This document shows positions 7,527 to 16,087 of a stretch of DNA of 64,000 bases, piece after piece. Below the pieces are notes generated by a model. It saw nothing but the letters and a program-made list of their open reading frames with translations. It made no database searches and was not told the DNA's origin. Source of the stretch: Kribbella sandramycini (GTDB lineage: Bacteria; Actinomycetota; Actinomycetes; Propionibacteriales; Kribbellaceae). Each line of letters opens with the position of its first letter. Positions within the stretch are counted from its first letter, which is position 1. The translations under genes were made by a program, and so were the position numbers. The stretch is from assembly GCF_013131805.1 (NCBI RefSeq), contig NZ_JABJRC010000005.1, positions 62,001 to 126,000 on the forward strand. The letters run 5' to 3'.

Positions 7527-10500
7527 ATGCGTAAGTCAATCGACCCAGTGCGGCGTTTGCTGGGGTGTTTTGTGGTGCTGGCCGTGTTGGTTACCGGCTT
7601 GGCGGTGACGTCGATCGGTCGGGCGGAGGCCGCGCCGGGCACCGGGGCGGGGTTGTACGTCCCGCTGGCGACCACTCAGCGGATCTATGACTCCGGATCG
7701 ACGCTGGTGCAGGCGCAGGAGACGAAGACCGTCACCTTCACCGGGAAGGGTGGGATTCCGGCGACCGGGGTCAGCGCGATCGCCGCGACGGTGCAGGTGC
7801 TCAGCCCGACTGCGGGTGGATCGCTGCCCGCGTGGCCGGCCGGGGAGGCGCAGCCGGCTGTGTCGGGGTTGCTGTTCGCCGCGAACATGAACTACATGTC
7901 CGGGTCGGCGGTGATCCGGCTGAACGCGTCGGGGCAGGCGAGTTTCGCCAACAAGAGCTCCGGAACACTGCGGATTCGCGTCGATGTCACGGGCTACTTC
8001 ACCAGCGCGGAGGCGACGACGGCGGGCTCGCGATTCGTTCCGCTGCGACAGTCCCGGGTAGTCGACACGCGCTCCAAGGTCGGCGTCCCGGGCACTACGC
8101 CGGTGGGCGCGGACAAAACCATCACGTTCCAGGTGGCCGGGCTCGCCGGTCTGCCGGCTGCCTCGTCGATCTCGGCGGTCGCGGTCAACGTCACGGCTCT
8201 GGTCCCGACGGCCGCCGGCGGCTGGACGCTGTACCCGGCGGGCGCCACCCGCCCCACCGTCAACCACGGCTTGCATCTGCAGACCCGCCCGAAGACCAAC
8301 AGCTCGATCGTCAAGCTCGCCGCCGACGGCCGTTTGTCGCTGACCAACAACTCGACCGGTACGTCGCACTTCACGGTCGATGTCACCGGCTACTTCACCA
8401 GCGCCTCGAACGCGACCGTCGCCTCGAGCCGCGTCGTCGCCTTGTCGCCCCGCCGGATCCTCGACACGGGCAGCACACAGATCGCGGCCGGCGCCACCGT
8501 GAACCTGCGGGTGACCGGCGCGGGCGGCATCCCGACGAGCAATGTCGCGGCGGTCGCGATCAACCTGATCGCCTCCGGGTCGGCCACCTCCGGCGACTTC
8601 CGGGTCTACAGCGCGGGCGCATCCGCGCCGCCTGCTACCGATGTGATCTTCGCCCCGAGCCCACACCAGTTCAACCAGGTCTGGGTCCGGCCGAGCGCCG
8701 CCGGCGACATCACCATCGCCAACCGCACAAACGCGGGCGCCCGCCTGTACGTCGAAGCCCAGGGCTACGCGGTCACGCCAGGGAAACCGCAAGCACCCAC
8801 GAACGTGACCGCGCAGGCCGGCGACCGCTCAGCCACGGTCTCCTGGACGGCCCCCACGGACGCCGGCGATCTCCCGATCAGCGGCTACACGGTGCAGGTC
8901 AGCCCGGGCGGTGCGGAGATCTCGTCGACCACGACCACGGCGTCGATCCCGAACCTCGACAACGGCACCGCCTACACCTTCGAGGTGACCGCCCGGACCG
9001 CGACCGGTACGTCGGCGCCGTCGCAGCCGAGCGCCGCTGTCACTCCGGCCAAGGCCGGTCCGCCGGGCGCTCCGATGATTACCGGCGTTGCCGGGCGGGA
9101 CTCGGCGGTCCAGGTGGACTGGTCACCGCCTCCGGAGACCGCAGGCGCGATCACCGGCTACACGATCACCGTGCAGCCGGGCGGCCGGACTGTTCAAGCT
9201 CCCGCGGACGCGACGACGGCCACGGTCACCGGGCTGACGAACGGATCGACGTACCGGTTCACGATCGCGGCGACGAACGCGCACGGCACCGGTACGGCGT
9301 CGCCCTTGTCGAAGCCGGTCACCACGCGCCCCGCGGAGGTTCCGATGGCGCCGGTGCTCGACAGCGTCGTCCCGGGGCCGAATCGGATCGACGTCCAGTG
9401 GGCGCCGCCGGCCGATGGCGGGTCGCCGATCACGTCGTACCGAGTGACGCTGACGCCGGGCGGGCAGGAGCAGGTCATCGAGGCCGACACGACGGTCGCG
9501 GCGTTCGGGAACCTGACCAACGGGACGTCGTACAGCGCCAGCGTGGTGGCCGTGAACAAGGCTGGTGCGAGTGAGCCGGCGACGCGCGGCAGTCTGGTCC
9601 CGGTCGTCACCCGGGTGCCTGGCCGCCCGCTGAATGTGAGTGTTTCGAGTATCGCCAGCGGCAGCCTGGTCGTCACCTGGCAGCCGCCGACCGACCCTGG
9701 GACGAGCGTAGTCACCGGGTACACCGTCACCGCCGAGCCCGGCGGCCGGAGCGCGACAGTCGGCGCGACGGCGCGGACGGCGACCATCACCGGGCTCGAT
9801 GCCGCGACGAGCTACACCGTGCGGACGACGGCGTCCAACGCGGCCGGCACCGGTACGGCCGAAGTCTCCGAGCCGACGCGCGCATCGGTCACGGCCACGA
9901 GCGTCACGCCGAACTTGTTGTCGGCAGAGTCGCTGGCCGGTCTGACCGACTACCGCACCGACGGCACCTTGATCTTCGCCCGACCGTCAGCTCAGGTCGC
10001 TGCCTTCAAAGTCGGCGACGTCATCGCCTCGCTCCCCGATGCGAAGCTGCCGTTGGGCATCATGCGCCGCGTCACCAATCGGGCCACCCAAGGGCCCGCG
10101 GTCGTGTTGTCGACCGAGCAGATGCCGCTCAGCGGTCTGCTGACCGCAGGTGGGATCACCTCGGACCAGGTGCTGACGAACGACTCCACGACCGAGGTGC
10201 AGAGCGCGCCGGGCGCCAAGCGTTCCCAGCCGCTCATCGACGGTAAGACCCGGCAGCAGGGCGCGCCCCGGCGCGAGCAGGCGAACAAGATCCAGGGTGG
10301 CGAGGTCACCTTGATGGACGGTCAGTACACGTTCACGTTCTTCGCCGAGGTGGGCGCGGAGAACGGCTTCGCCGGCGCGGTCGAGGGCTCGGTGAGTATC
10401 AAGCCGAACCTGATCACCAAGATCGACTTCGGGACGCCGACGAAGACCGAGTGGGGTTACACGGTCGACGCGCATGCCGACGTCCGCTGGCGGGCCGGCT

Positions 10501-12728
10501 TCGTCGCGAAACTGCTGTCGAAGGAATGGGAGGTGCAGCGGATCCGGGGGCCGCGGGTGGTCGTGATGGCCGGGCCGGTGCCGATCGTGCTGACCACCGA
10601 GCTGAAGGTGATGATCCGGCTCGACGTCGAGGGCAACGTCGGCGTCCAGCTGCGGTACAGCTACGGCCGCGAGATCGGCGCAAAGATCACGACCGAGGGC
10701 ACCAAGGTCACGCCGGAGGTGATCAACCGGACGTACGACGTCAACGCGGGCGACATCCAGTTCTACGCGGCCGCGACCGCGCGGCTGGCGGCGCCGATGA
10801 TCGGCTTCTACGTGTACCTGTGGGACGTCGGCGGCCCGGGCATCCTGGCCAGCCCGTTCACCGAACTCGAGGTCGATCTCAGTCAGAATCCTTGGTGGAC
10901 ACTCGATCTCGGCGTCCAGCTCGGCGCCTATCTGGGCATCAGCGACGACATGAAGAAGATCTTCGGCCAGGAGTTCGGCTGGGAGGACGACTCGCTCTTC
11001 GAGGCCAAGGTGACGATCGCCCATGCGGGCGGCCCGTTCGCCGGGCTGAAGGTCGAGCCGGCGAAGGCCGAGATCGCCGCCAACACACCACTGAAGCTGA
11101 CGCCGACCGTGATCGTCGGGGGTGTGCCCACGACGCCGCCGCAGGTCGAATGGTCCGTCGTCCGCGGGCCGGGATCGGTCGCCGCCGACGGCACCTACGT
11201 CTCCCCCGACCCCGGCGCCGCCGTGGTCCGGGCGCATATCGACGAAAGCCCGGCCGGCGAGGAGATGAACTTCGAGGTCGGCATCCTGGTCGGCAGCGGT
11301 CCCCCGGCAGCGCCGGCCGCCCCGTACGCCGAACCCGGCGCCGGCTCGCTGAACGTCTCCTGGCGGGCGCCCGCCAACGGCGGCTCGCCGATCCTCAGGT
11401 ACGCGATCACGACCGTTCCCGCGACCGCCACGACCTGGGTCGAGGCCCCGGCCCGGACCGCGCGGCTGCTCGGCGTCACCGTGGGCCGGACGTACCGGGT
11501 GCAGGTCGCCGCCGTCACCAGCCTGGGCACGGGCCCGCTCAGCCCGCTCAGCGCCGAAGTCGTCCCGGCCAGTCTCGGGATGACGATCACCGGCACCGCG
11601 CAGAACCTCAACACCACCGAGTTCGGCGTGCCCAACACGCAGGCCTGGGACATGACGTTCAAGATCACCGGGGACGGCCAGTACGTCTATTTCGTTGCTG
11701 GCGGCAACTCGAATGTCGTGCCACTCGAAGCCCGCAACGGCGTCGCCTACCCGTACCTGGTCCGCCGCAGCCTGGGCACCGGCCGGATCGAGCTGGTCTC
11801 CCGGACTGCCGACGGCGTCACCCCGCAGGCAATCGACCCGGGATCGATGGGGTTCCCCGGGCATGAAGGCGTCGCGATCGGCGCCAGCCGCACCGGCGAC
11901 CGGATCGCCTATCAGGAATGGCGGAACCCGCACTGGACCGGTGACGTCGTCGTCCGGGACCTGCCCTCCGGGCGCATCATCGGGCGCTATCCGCTCCCGT
12001 CCGGCGAGATCCTGGAGACCCTGAAGCTCAACGACGACGGCACGGTGCTCGCCTTCGCCACCCGGCCGCCGATCAAGCCCAGCCGGGCCCCCGATGCCAA
12101 CATCTACCGCGCCCTGCCGGGGTCGGGCGGAGCGGCAACCGAGATCGCGGGGTGCTTCATCAGCTGCGCCGATGACCATGAGACCCCGTACTTCGACATG
12201 GACGGCTCCGGCAACACGCTGGCCTGGGAGACGTGCGCCGGTCCGAACCGCAACTGCCGGGTCCTGCGCTGGGCCGCCGGCACCGTCACCGATCTGCTGG
12301 CACAGCCGGTCGAGCGTGAGCAGGCCCAGACCCCAAAGCTCTCCGACGACGGCAGCTACCTCACGGCGTCGTACACCAACGCCGCGGGCAGCAACGAAGG
12401 CCTGGCGGTCGTTCCCATCGGCGCGAGCAGGATCACCCCGCAGGCCGTTCGGGCCAACTACGCCGCGGACCAGCTGGTGACGCCGATGAACCTCAACCGG
12501 AACGGGACGAAGGTCCTCTACACCGTCGGGATCGGCAGCGGGACCGGCCCCCACCCCGGTTACATCTTCAACCGCGCCGGCGCCTCGACCAGCTTGCTCG
12601 CCCCGAGCGAATCGGTGGTGATGGCCGACACCAGCGACGACGGCACCCTCGCGGTCTACACCCAGTTCCTCGGCGTCCCCGGCAGCGGCGGCGCCTTCGG
12701 AACCCAGACCCTGATCCGCCGGATCTGA
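7527..12728 (+). CDS. Giant secreted/surface protein with three sugar-binding-like repeats, fibronectin III domains and a C-terminal propeller
   Basis: A 1733-residue exported protein; the ATG at 7527 follows GGAGGT. A signal peptide (LLGCFVVLAVLVTGLAV, then AEAAPG) is followed by three repeats of about 115 residues (about 41-410), each with an R(I/V)(Y/V)D(S/T) entry, a TASAVNVTA-like core and a closing DVTGYFT (third copy degenerate: VEAQGYAVT). Four fibronectin III domains follow (about 419-775: VSWTAP, VDWSPP, VQWAPP, VTWQPP). Residues about 780-1150 are unique and Trp/Tyr-rich. A BIG-like segment (about 1170-1255), a fifth FN3 (about 1259-1350) and a C-terminal TolB/WD-like region (NDDGTVLAF, DMDGSGNTLAW, SDDGSYLTA, SDDGTLAVY) complete it. 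Probably an adhesive or polymer-binding surface protein. No LPXTG anchor was seen. Confidence 0.88.
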   Translation: MRKSIDPVRRLLGCFVVLAVLVTGLAVTSIGRAEAAPGTGAGLYVPLATTQRIYDSGSTLVQAQETKTVTFTGKGGIPATGVSAIAATVQVLSPTAGGSLPAWPAGEAQPAVSGLLFAANMNYMSGSAVIRLNASGQASFANKSSGTLRIRVDVTGYFTSAEATTAGSRFVPLRQSRVVDTRSKVGVPGTTPVGADKTITFQVAGLAGLPAASSISAVAVNVTALVPTAAGGWTLYPAGATRPTVNHGLHLQTRPKTNSSIVKLAADGRLSLTNNSTGTSHFTVDVTGYFTSASNATVASSRVVALSPRRILDTGSTQIAAGATVNLRVTGAGGIPTSNVAAVAINLIASGSATSGDFRVYSAGASAPPATDVIFAPSPHQFNQVWVRPSAAGDITIANRTNAGARLYVEAQGYAVTPGKPQAPTNVTAQAGDRSATVSWTAPTDAGDLPISGYTVQVSPGGAEISSTTTTASIPNLDNGTAYTFEVTARTATGTSAPSQPSAAVTPAKAGPPGAPMITGVAGRDSAVQVDWSPPPETAGAITGYTITVQPGGRTVQAPADATTATVTGLTNGSTYRFTIAATNAHGTGTASPLSKPVTTRPAEVPMAPVLDSVVPGPNRIDVQWAPPADGGSPITSYRVTLTPGGQEQVIEADTTVAAFGNLTNGTSYSASVVAVNKAGASEPATRGSLVPVVTRVPGRPLNVSVSSIASGSLVVTWQPPTDPGTSVVTGYTVTAEPGGRSATVGATARTATITGLDAATSYTVRTTASNAAGTGTAEVSEPTRASVTATSVTPNLLSAESLAGLTDYRTDGTLIFARPSAQVAAFKVGDVIASLPDAKLPLGIMRRVTNRATQGPAVVLSTEQMPLSGLLTAGGITSDQVLTNDSTTEVQSAPGAKRSQPLIDGKTRQQGAPRREQANKIQGGEVTLMDGQYTFTFFAEVGAENGFAGAVEGSVSIKPNLITKIDFGTPTKTEWGYTVDAHADVRWRAGFVAKLLSKEWEVQRIRGPRVVVMAGPVPIVLTTELKVMIRLDVEGNVGVQLRYSYGREIGAKITTEGTKVTPEVINRTYDVNAGDIQFYAAATARLAAPMIGFYVYLWDVGGPGILASPFTELEVDLSQNPWWTLDLGVQLGAYLGISDDMKKIFGQEFGWEDDSLFEAKVTIAHAGGPFAGLKVEPAKAEIAANTPLKLTPTVIVGGVPTTPPQVEWSVVRGPGSVAADGTYVSPDPGAAVVRAHIDESPAGEEMNFEVGILVGSGPPAAPAAPYAEPGAGSLNVSWRAPANGGSPILRYAITTVPATATTWVEAPARTARLLGVTVGRTYRVQVAAVTSLGTGPLSPLSAEVVPASLGMTITGTAQNLNTTEFGVPNTQAWDMTFKITGDGQYVYFVAGGNSNVVPLEARNGVAYPYLVRRSLGTGRIELVSRTADGVTPQAIDPGSMGFPGHEGVAIGASRTGDRIAYQEWRNPHWTGDVVVRDLPSGRIIGRYPLPSGEILETLKLNDDGTVLAFATRPPIKPSRAPDANIYRALPGSGGAATEIAGCFISCADDHETPYFDMDGSGNTLAWETCAGPNRNCRVLRWAAGTVTDLLAQPVEREQAQTPKLSDDGSYLTASYTNAAGSNEGLAVVPIGASRITPQAVRANYAADQLVTPMNLNRNGTKVLYTVGIGSGTGPHPGYIFNRAGASTSLLAPSESVVMADTSDDGTLAVYTQFLGVPGSGGAFGTQTLIRRI

Positions 12729-12783
12729 AAGTCCCCCTGCCCATCAGTTGTTAAAACTCGAACGACCCGCTACTCTCCAGATC

Positions 12784-12805
12784 AGAAGTTGAGCGTTCAA
12801 CTTCT
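12784..12805. promoter_or_regulatory. Perfect palindromic operator (9-4-9) before the MBL-fold gene
   Basis: Arms 12784-12792 (AGAAGTTGA) and 12797-12805 (TCAACTTCT) are exact reverse complements around GCGT. The core TTGAGCGTTCAA is typical of TetR-family operators. It lies 26 bp upstream of the ATG at 12831, where a bound repressor would block transcription. No TetR gene stands next to it in the window. Confidence 0.65.
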
Positions 12806-12830
12806 CATTCATCGGAGAGAAGGTTGTGTG

Positions 12831-13865
12831 ATGGGAACGATCGAGGGACGGACGCCGTCGCGCCGGGGGTTGCTGAAGTGGGGGTCGGCGGCTGCGGTCG
12901 CCGGGGCCGGTGTCGCGCTGGCGGGGCAGGCCGCGAACGCGGCTGAGCCGGCGACGCCGACGAAGTTCGCGCCGCTGCCGGTGGGAGCCAAACCGCTGCC
13001 GGTCGGGCCGGAGGGGTACCGGCTCGACAAGGTCGGGCCGGAGATGTACGCCGTGACGGCGGGCGGAACGCAGGCGGCGTTCGTCGTCAGCAGCAAGGGC
13101 GTGATCGTGATCGACGCGCCGCCATCGCTGGCCGACGCGCTGCCGGCCGCGATCAAGAAGGTGACCAGCCGGCCGGTCACCCACCTGATCTACAGCCACC
13201 ACCACGCCGACCACATTGCGAACGCCGGCGCCTTCGGCCGCGTCACGCGCATCGCGCACGCCGAGACCGCGCGGCTGATCAAGGGCGAGCGCGACCCGCA
13301 GCGGCCGCTACCGACCCAGACCTTCACCGACCGGTACACGCTGACGGTCGGCGACCAGCGGCTCGAGCTCAGCTACCCCGGCGTCAACCACGAGGCCGGC
13401 AACATCATCATCCACGCGCCCCGCCAGCGCACCGCGGTGATGATCGACGTCGTGATGCCGGGCTGGGCGCCGTTCCGGGCCTGGGGTACGGCCGACAGCG
13501 TGCCCGGCGTCCTGCGCGCGCACGACGAGCTGGCCAAACTCGATATCGACACCTTCATCGGCGGCCATGTGCACCGGCTCGGCACCCGAGAGGACATCCG
13601 GGTCTCCCGCGAGTTCGTCCACGACCTGTGGAACCACACCACCGAGGCGATCGCGGCGACGCCGATGGGCGGCTTCTTCGGCATGGTCGAAGCCGGTAAC
13701 AACTGGGCCGGCTTCCGGCTCTGGCTGGAGGCCGTCGCCGACAAGGTCGAGCCGATCATCCAGCGCAAGTGGCTCTCCCGGCTCGGCGCGGTCGACGTCT
13801 TCACCCGGGAGAACATCATCACCGTCGCCCTCTCGCACGTCGTCGACGCCCCGCGGGACCTGTGA
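12831..13865 (+). CDS. Tat-exported metallo-beta-lactamase-fold hydrolase
   Basis: A 344-residue protein with a Tat signal (SRRGLLKWGSAAAVAGAGV, cleavage near ANAAEP). The metal motif SHHHADH (HxHxDH) starts at about residue 121. Further metal ligands are a His in PGVNHEAG, an Asp in VMIDVV, and GGHVHRLG near 244. This is the glyoxalase-II-like MBL superfamily, which includes lactonases, sulfatases and quinone-type hydrolases. The substrate is unknown. The ATG follows AGAGAAGG. A palindromic operator overlaps its likely promoter, so it is probably induced by a ligand of a TetR regulator encoded elsewhere. Confidence 0.88.
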   Translation: MGTIEGRTPSRRGLLKWGSAAAVAGAGVALAGQAANAAEPATPTKFAPLPVGAKPLPVGPEGYRLDKVGPEMYAVTAGGTQAAFVVSSKGVIVIDAPPSLADALPAAIKKVTSRPVTHLIYSHHHADHIANAGAFGRVTRIAHAETARLIKGERDPQRPLPTQTFTDRYTLTVGDQRLELSYPGVNHEAGNIIIHAPRQRTAVMIDVVMPGWAPFRAWGTADSVPGVLRAHDELAKLDIDTFIGGHVHRLGTREDIRVSREFVHDLWNHTTEAIAATPMGGFFGMVEAGNNWAGFRLWLEAVADKVEPIIQRKWLSRLGAVDVFTRENIITVALSHVVDAPRDL

Positions 13866-13937
13866 GCCGCTGCGTCGGCAGGGTGGGTCTGGCGATCCTA
13901 GGGAAATCGGTGCGATCGAGGCGGGCTGCCGCGGGCC

Positions 13938-13949
13938 TAGCTTCGAAGT
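13938..13949 (+). promoter_or_regulatory. Leaderless-type -10 box (TAGCTT) before the SDR gene
   Basis: TAGCTT at 13938-13943 is followed by six bases and the ATG at 13950, and there is no ribosome site. This fits a leaderless transcript and marks the start of the three-gene run 13950-16087. Confidence 0.45.
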
Positions 13950-14849
13950 ATGGAGAACGTGGAGCTGACGGGTCAGGTGGCCGTGGTCACGGGTGGGAAC
14001 TCGGGGCTCGGGCTGGCGACGGTGCGCGGGCTGGCGGAGCGGGGCGCCCGAGTGGTCGTTGCCGTGCGCAATGTTCCGGCCGGGCTGGAGGCGGTGCGTG
14101 GGATCGGCGGGACGGTCGAGGTTCGGGAGCTGGACCTCGCGTCGATGGCGTCGGTCCGCGCGTTCACCGCGGAGCTGATCGATGACCACCCGAAGCTGGA
14201 TCTGCTGGTCAACAACGCCGGAGTGATGTTGCTCGGGCCGCGGCGGACGTCGGCGGACGGGTTCGAGCTGCAGTTCGCGACCAACGCCCTGGGTCAGTTC
14301 GCGCTGACCGGGTTGCTGTTGGGGAGCTTCCGGTCCGGGCGGGTGGTGAACGTCAGCTCGGCGACCCATCGCGGCGCGCACCTCGATTTCGCTGATCTGA
14401 TGTTCGAACGCGGCTACCGGGCGAATGTCTCGTACGCGCGCTCGAAACTGGCCGCGACCGTCTTCGGGGTGGAGCTGGACCGACGATTGCGGGCGGCCGG
14501 GTCGCCGATGATCAGCGTGCTCGCACACCCGGGGATGACGCGGACGAAACTGACGCCGCGCGCCCTGGAGCAGCACGGCCGGGCCGGGCGGCTGGTTTCG
14601 CGGGTCGCGCTGCTCGCGGGCCAGCCGGTGGAGCGCGGCGTACTGCCACAGTTGCATGCGGCAACTGATCCGAGTGTGCGGGGCGGCGACTTCTACGGCC
14701 CGTCCGGGCCGGGCGAACTGCGCGGCCCGGTCGGTCGGGCGCGGCTTGCCCCGCAGGCAAGCGATCCGAGTGTCGGCCAGCGCCTCTGGGCGGCCGCCGA
14801 GGAGCTGACCGGAGTCCGGTATCTGTCCGTGAGAGGAGCAAGCCAATGA
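13950..14849 (+). CDS. Short-chain dehydrogenase/reductase (retinol-dehydrogenase-like)
   Basis: A 299-residue SDR with the NAD(P) motif VVTGGNSGLG near the N-terminus, NNAG (NNAGVML) in the middle and the catalytic pair Ser (VNVSSATH) and YxxxK (YARSKLA). Length and the insert before YxxxK fit the extended RDH/WWOX-like SDR group common in actinomycetes. It probably reduces a ketone or oxidises an alcohol with NADP(H); the substrate is unknown. The stop overlaps the next start by four bases (ATGA), so the two SDR genes are translationally coupled. Confidence 0.9.
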   Translation: MENVELTGQVAVVTGGNSGLGLATVRGLAERGARVVVAVRNVPAGLEAVRGIGGTVEVRELDLASMASVRAFTAELIDDHPKLDLLVNNAGVMLLGPRRTSADGFELQFATNALGQFALTGLLLGSFRSGRVVNVSSATHRGAHLDFADLMFERGYRANVSYARSKLAATVFGVELDRRLRAAGSPMISVLAHPGMTRTKLTPRALEQHGRAGRLVSRVALLAGQPVERGVLPQLHAATDPSVRGGDFYGPSGPGELRGPVGRARLAPQASDPSVGQRLWAAAEELTGVRYLSVRGASQ

Positions 14850-15640
14850 CGCACGTGGAGTTGCCGACGGCAAAGTTCGGGCCGTGGGCCGTGGTGACCG
14901 GGGCATCGGCCGGGATCGGGCGCGAGTTCGCGCGGCAACTGGCCGCCGGCGGGCTGAACGTCGTCATCAGTGCCCGTCGCGCGGCGCCGCTGGCCGAGCT
15001 CGGCGCCGAACTCGAGCAGCAGTACGACGTCCGGCACCGGGCCGTGGTCGCCGACATGTCCCAGCCGAACGGGCCGCACCACTTGATCGAGGCGACCGCC
15101 GACCTCGACGTCGGGCTGCTTGTCTCGAACGCCGGCGACCTGGTCCCTGGCGAGTTCCTGGGCCGTGAGCTGCAGTACGCGTTCGACTCCTGGCAGCTCA
15201 ATGCCGGCAGCCATCTGGTGCTGACCCATCATTTCGGGCAGCGGCTGGCCGAGCGCGGTGCAGGCGGCGTCTTGCTCGTCGGCGCCGCGGGCGCGGAGAG
15301 CGGGATCCCGTGGGCGGCCGCACATGCCGCCGCCAAGGCTTACACCAACACCCTTGCCCGCGGTCTGCACGCCGAGTTCGCCGAGCGCGGCCTCAACCTG
15401 ACCGTGCTCACCCCCGGTCCGACGCGGACCGAACTGCAGAGTCGCCGCGCGCTGCCCGAGACCGGTGGGACGACGGTGAGCAACGCCGTCAGCACCGCCT
15501 TGAAGGCGCTCAAAGCCGGGGACGTCGAGGTGACGCCCGGCCTGGCCGCCCGGGTCCTCAACAGTCTGCCGGCCTCGATGTCCCGGCGGATCTCCGGCCG
15601 GACGATGGCCGCCGCCGCCCAGTCAACCGTCAGCCAGTAG
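14846..15640 (+). CDS. Short-chain dehydrogenase-like protein with altered active site
   Basis: A 264-residue SDR-fold protein. The cofactor motif VVTGASAGIGREF and SNAG are present. The catalytic Tyr of YxxxK is His (HAAAKAYT) and the expected catalytic Ser region reads LLVGAAGAESG without Ser at the usual place. Oxidoreductase activity is therefore doubtful, although the group (DltE/YqjQ-like) has variants. GAGAGGAG precedes the ATG, and the gene is coupled to the SDR upstream. The next gene follows after 9 bp with a strong AGGAGG. Confidence 0.85.
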   Translation: MTHVELPTAKFGPWAVVTGASAGIGREFARQLAAGGLNVVISARRAAPLAELGAELEQQYDVRHRAVVADMSQPNGPHHLIEATADLDVGLLVSNAGDLVPGEFLGRELQYAFDSWQLNAGSHLVLTHHFGQRLAERGAGGVLLVGAAGAESGIPWAAAHAAAKAYTNTLARGLHAEFAERGLNLTVLTPGPTRTELQSRRALPETGGTTVSNAVSTALKALKAGDVEVTPGLAARVLNSLPASMSRRISGRTMAAAAQSTVSQ

Positions 15641-15649
15641 GAGGATCCG

Positions 15650-16087
15650 ATGTCCAGCCAGTCCGCAACCGTCCGCCCCGCCCGCAGCTCGGCCGGGATC
15701 ATTGCCCTCGGCATCGTTGGCGCCGCGGCCGTTTCCATCGCCCTGAACGCCGCCGTCGCCGCGATCGCCCTGGCCGCCGGCGCCTCCGCCGACTTCCAGC
15801 CGCTCCAGTTGTCGGCGTACGCCATGTGGACGATCGTCGGCGTGCTGGCCGGCTTCGGGGGCTGGGCGGTGGTCCGCGCTCGATCCGCGAAGCCCCGGCA
15901 GGTGCTGCGCACGCTGGTCCCGGCAGTCGTCGCCATCAGCTGGATCCCGGACTTCGTCGTCGGCTTCAACAACTCGTTCCCCGGGACCAGCTGGGGCGCC
16001 GTGATCGCCCTGATGGTGATGCACGTTGTGATCGGCGCTGTGGTCGTGGCCGTCTGCGCGCGGGTGCTGCCGCTGCCGCGAGGCTAG
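15650..16087 (+). CDS. Four-helix membrane protein, DUF6069-like
   Basis: A 145-residue protein with four hydrophobic helices (GIIALGIVGAAAVSIALN, AMWTIVGVLAGFGGWAVV, LVPAVVAISWIPDFVVG and GAVIALMVMHVVIGAVVVA). It follows the SDR pair with an AGGAGG site and appears to be the last gene of that operon. The arrangement matches the DUF6069 family of actinobacterial membrane proteins by eye; the function is unknown. Its stop overlaps the convergent flavoprotein gene by four bases. Confidence 0.75.
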   Translation: MSSQSATVRPARSSAGIIALGIVGAAAVSIALNAAVAAIALAAGASADFQPLQLSAYAMWTIVGVLAGFGGWAVVRARSAKPRQVLRTLVPAVVAISWIPDFVVGFNNSFPGTSWGAVIALMVMHVVIGAVVVAVCARVLPLPRG

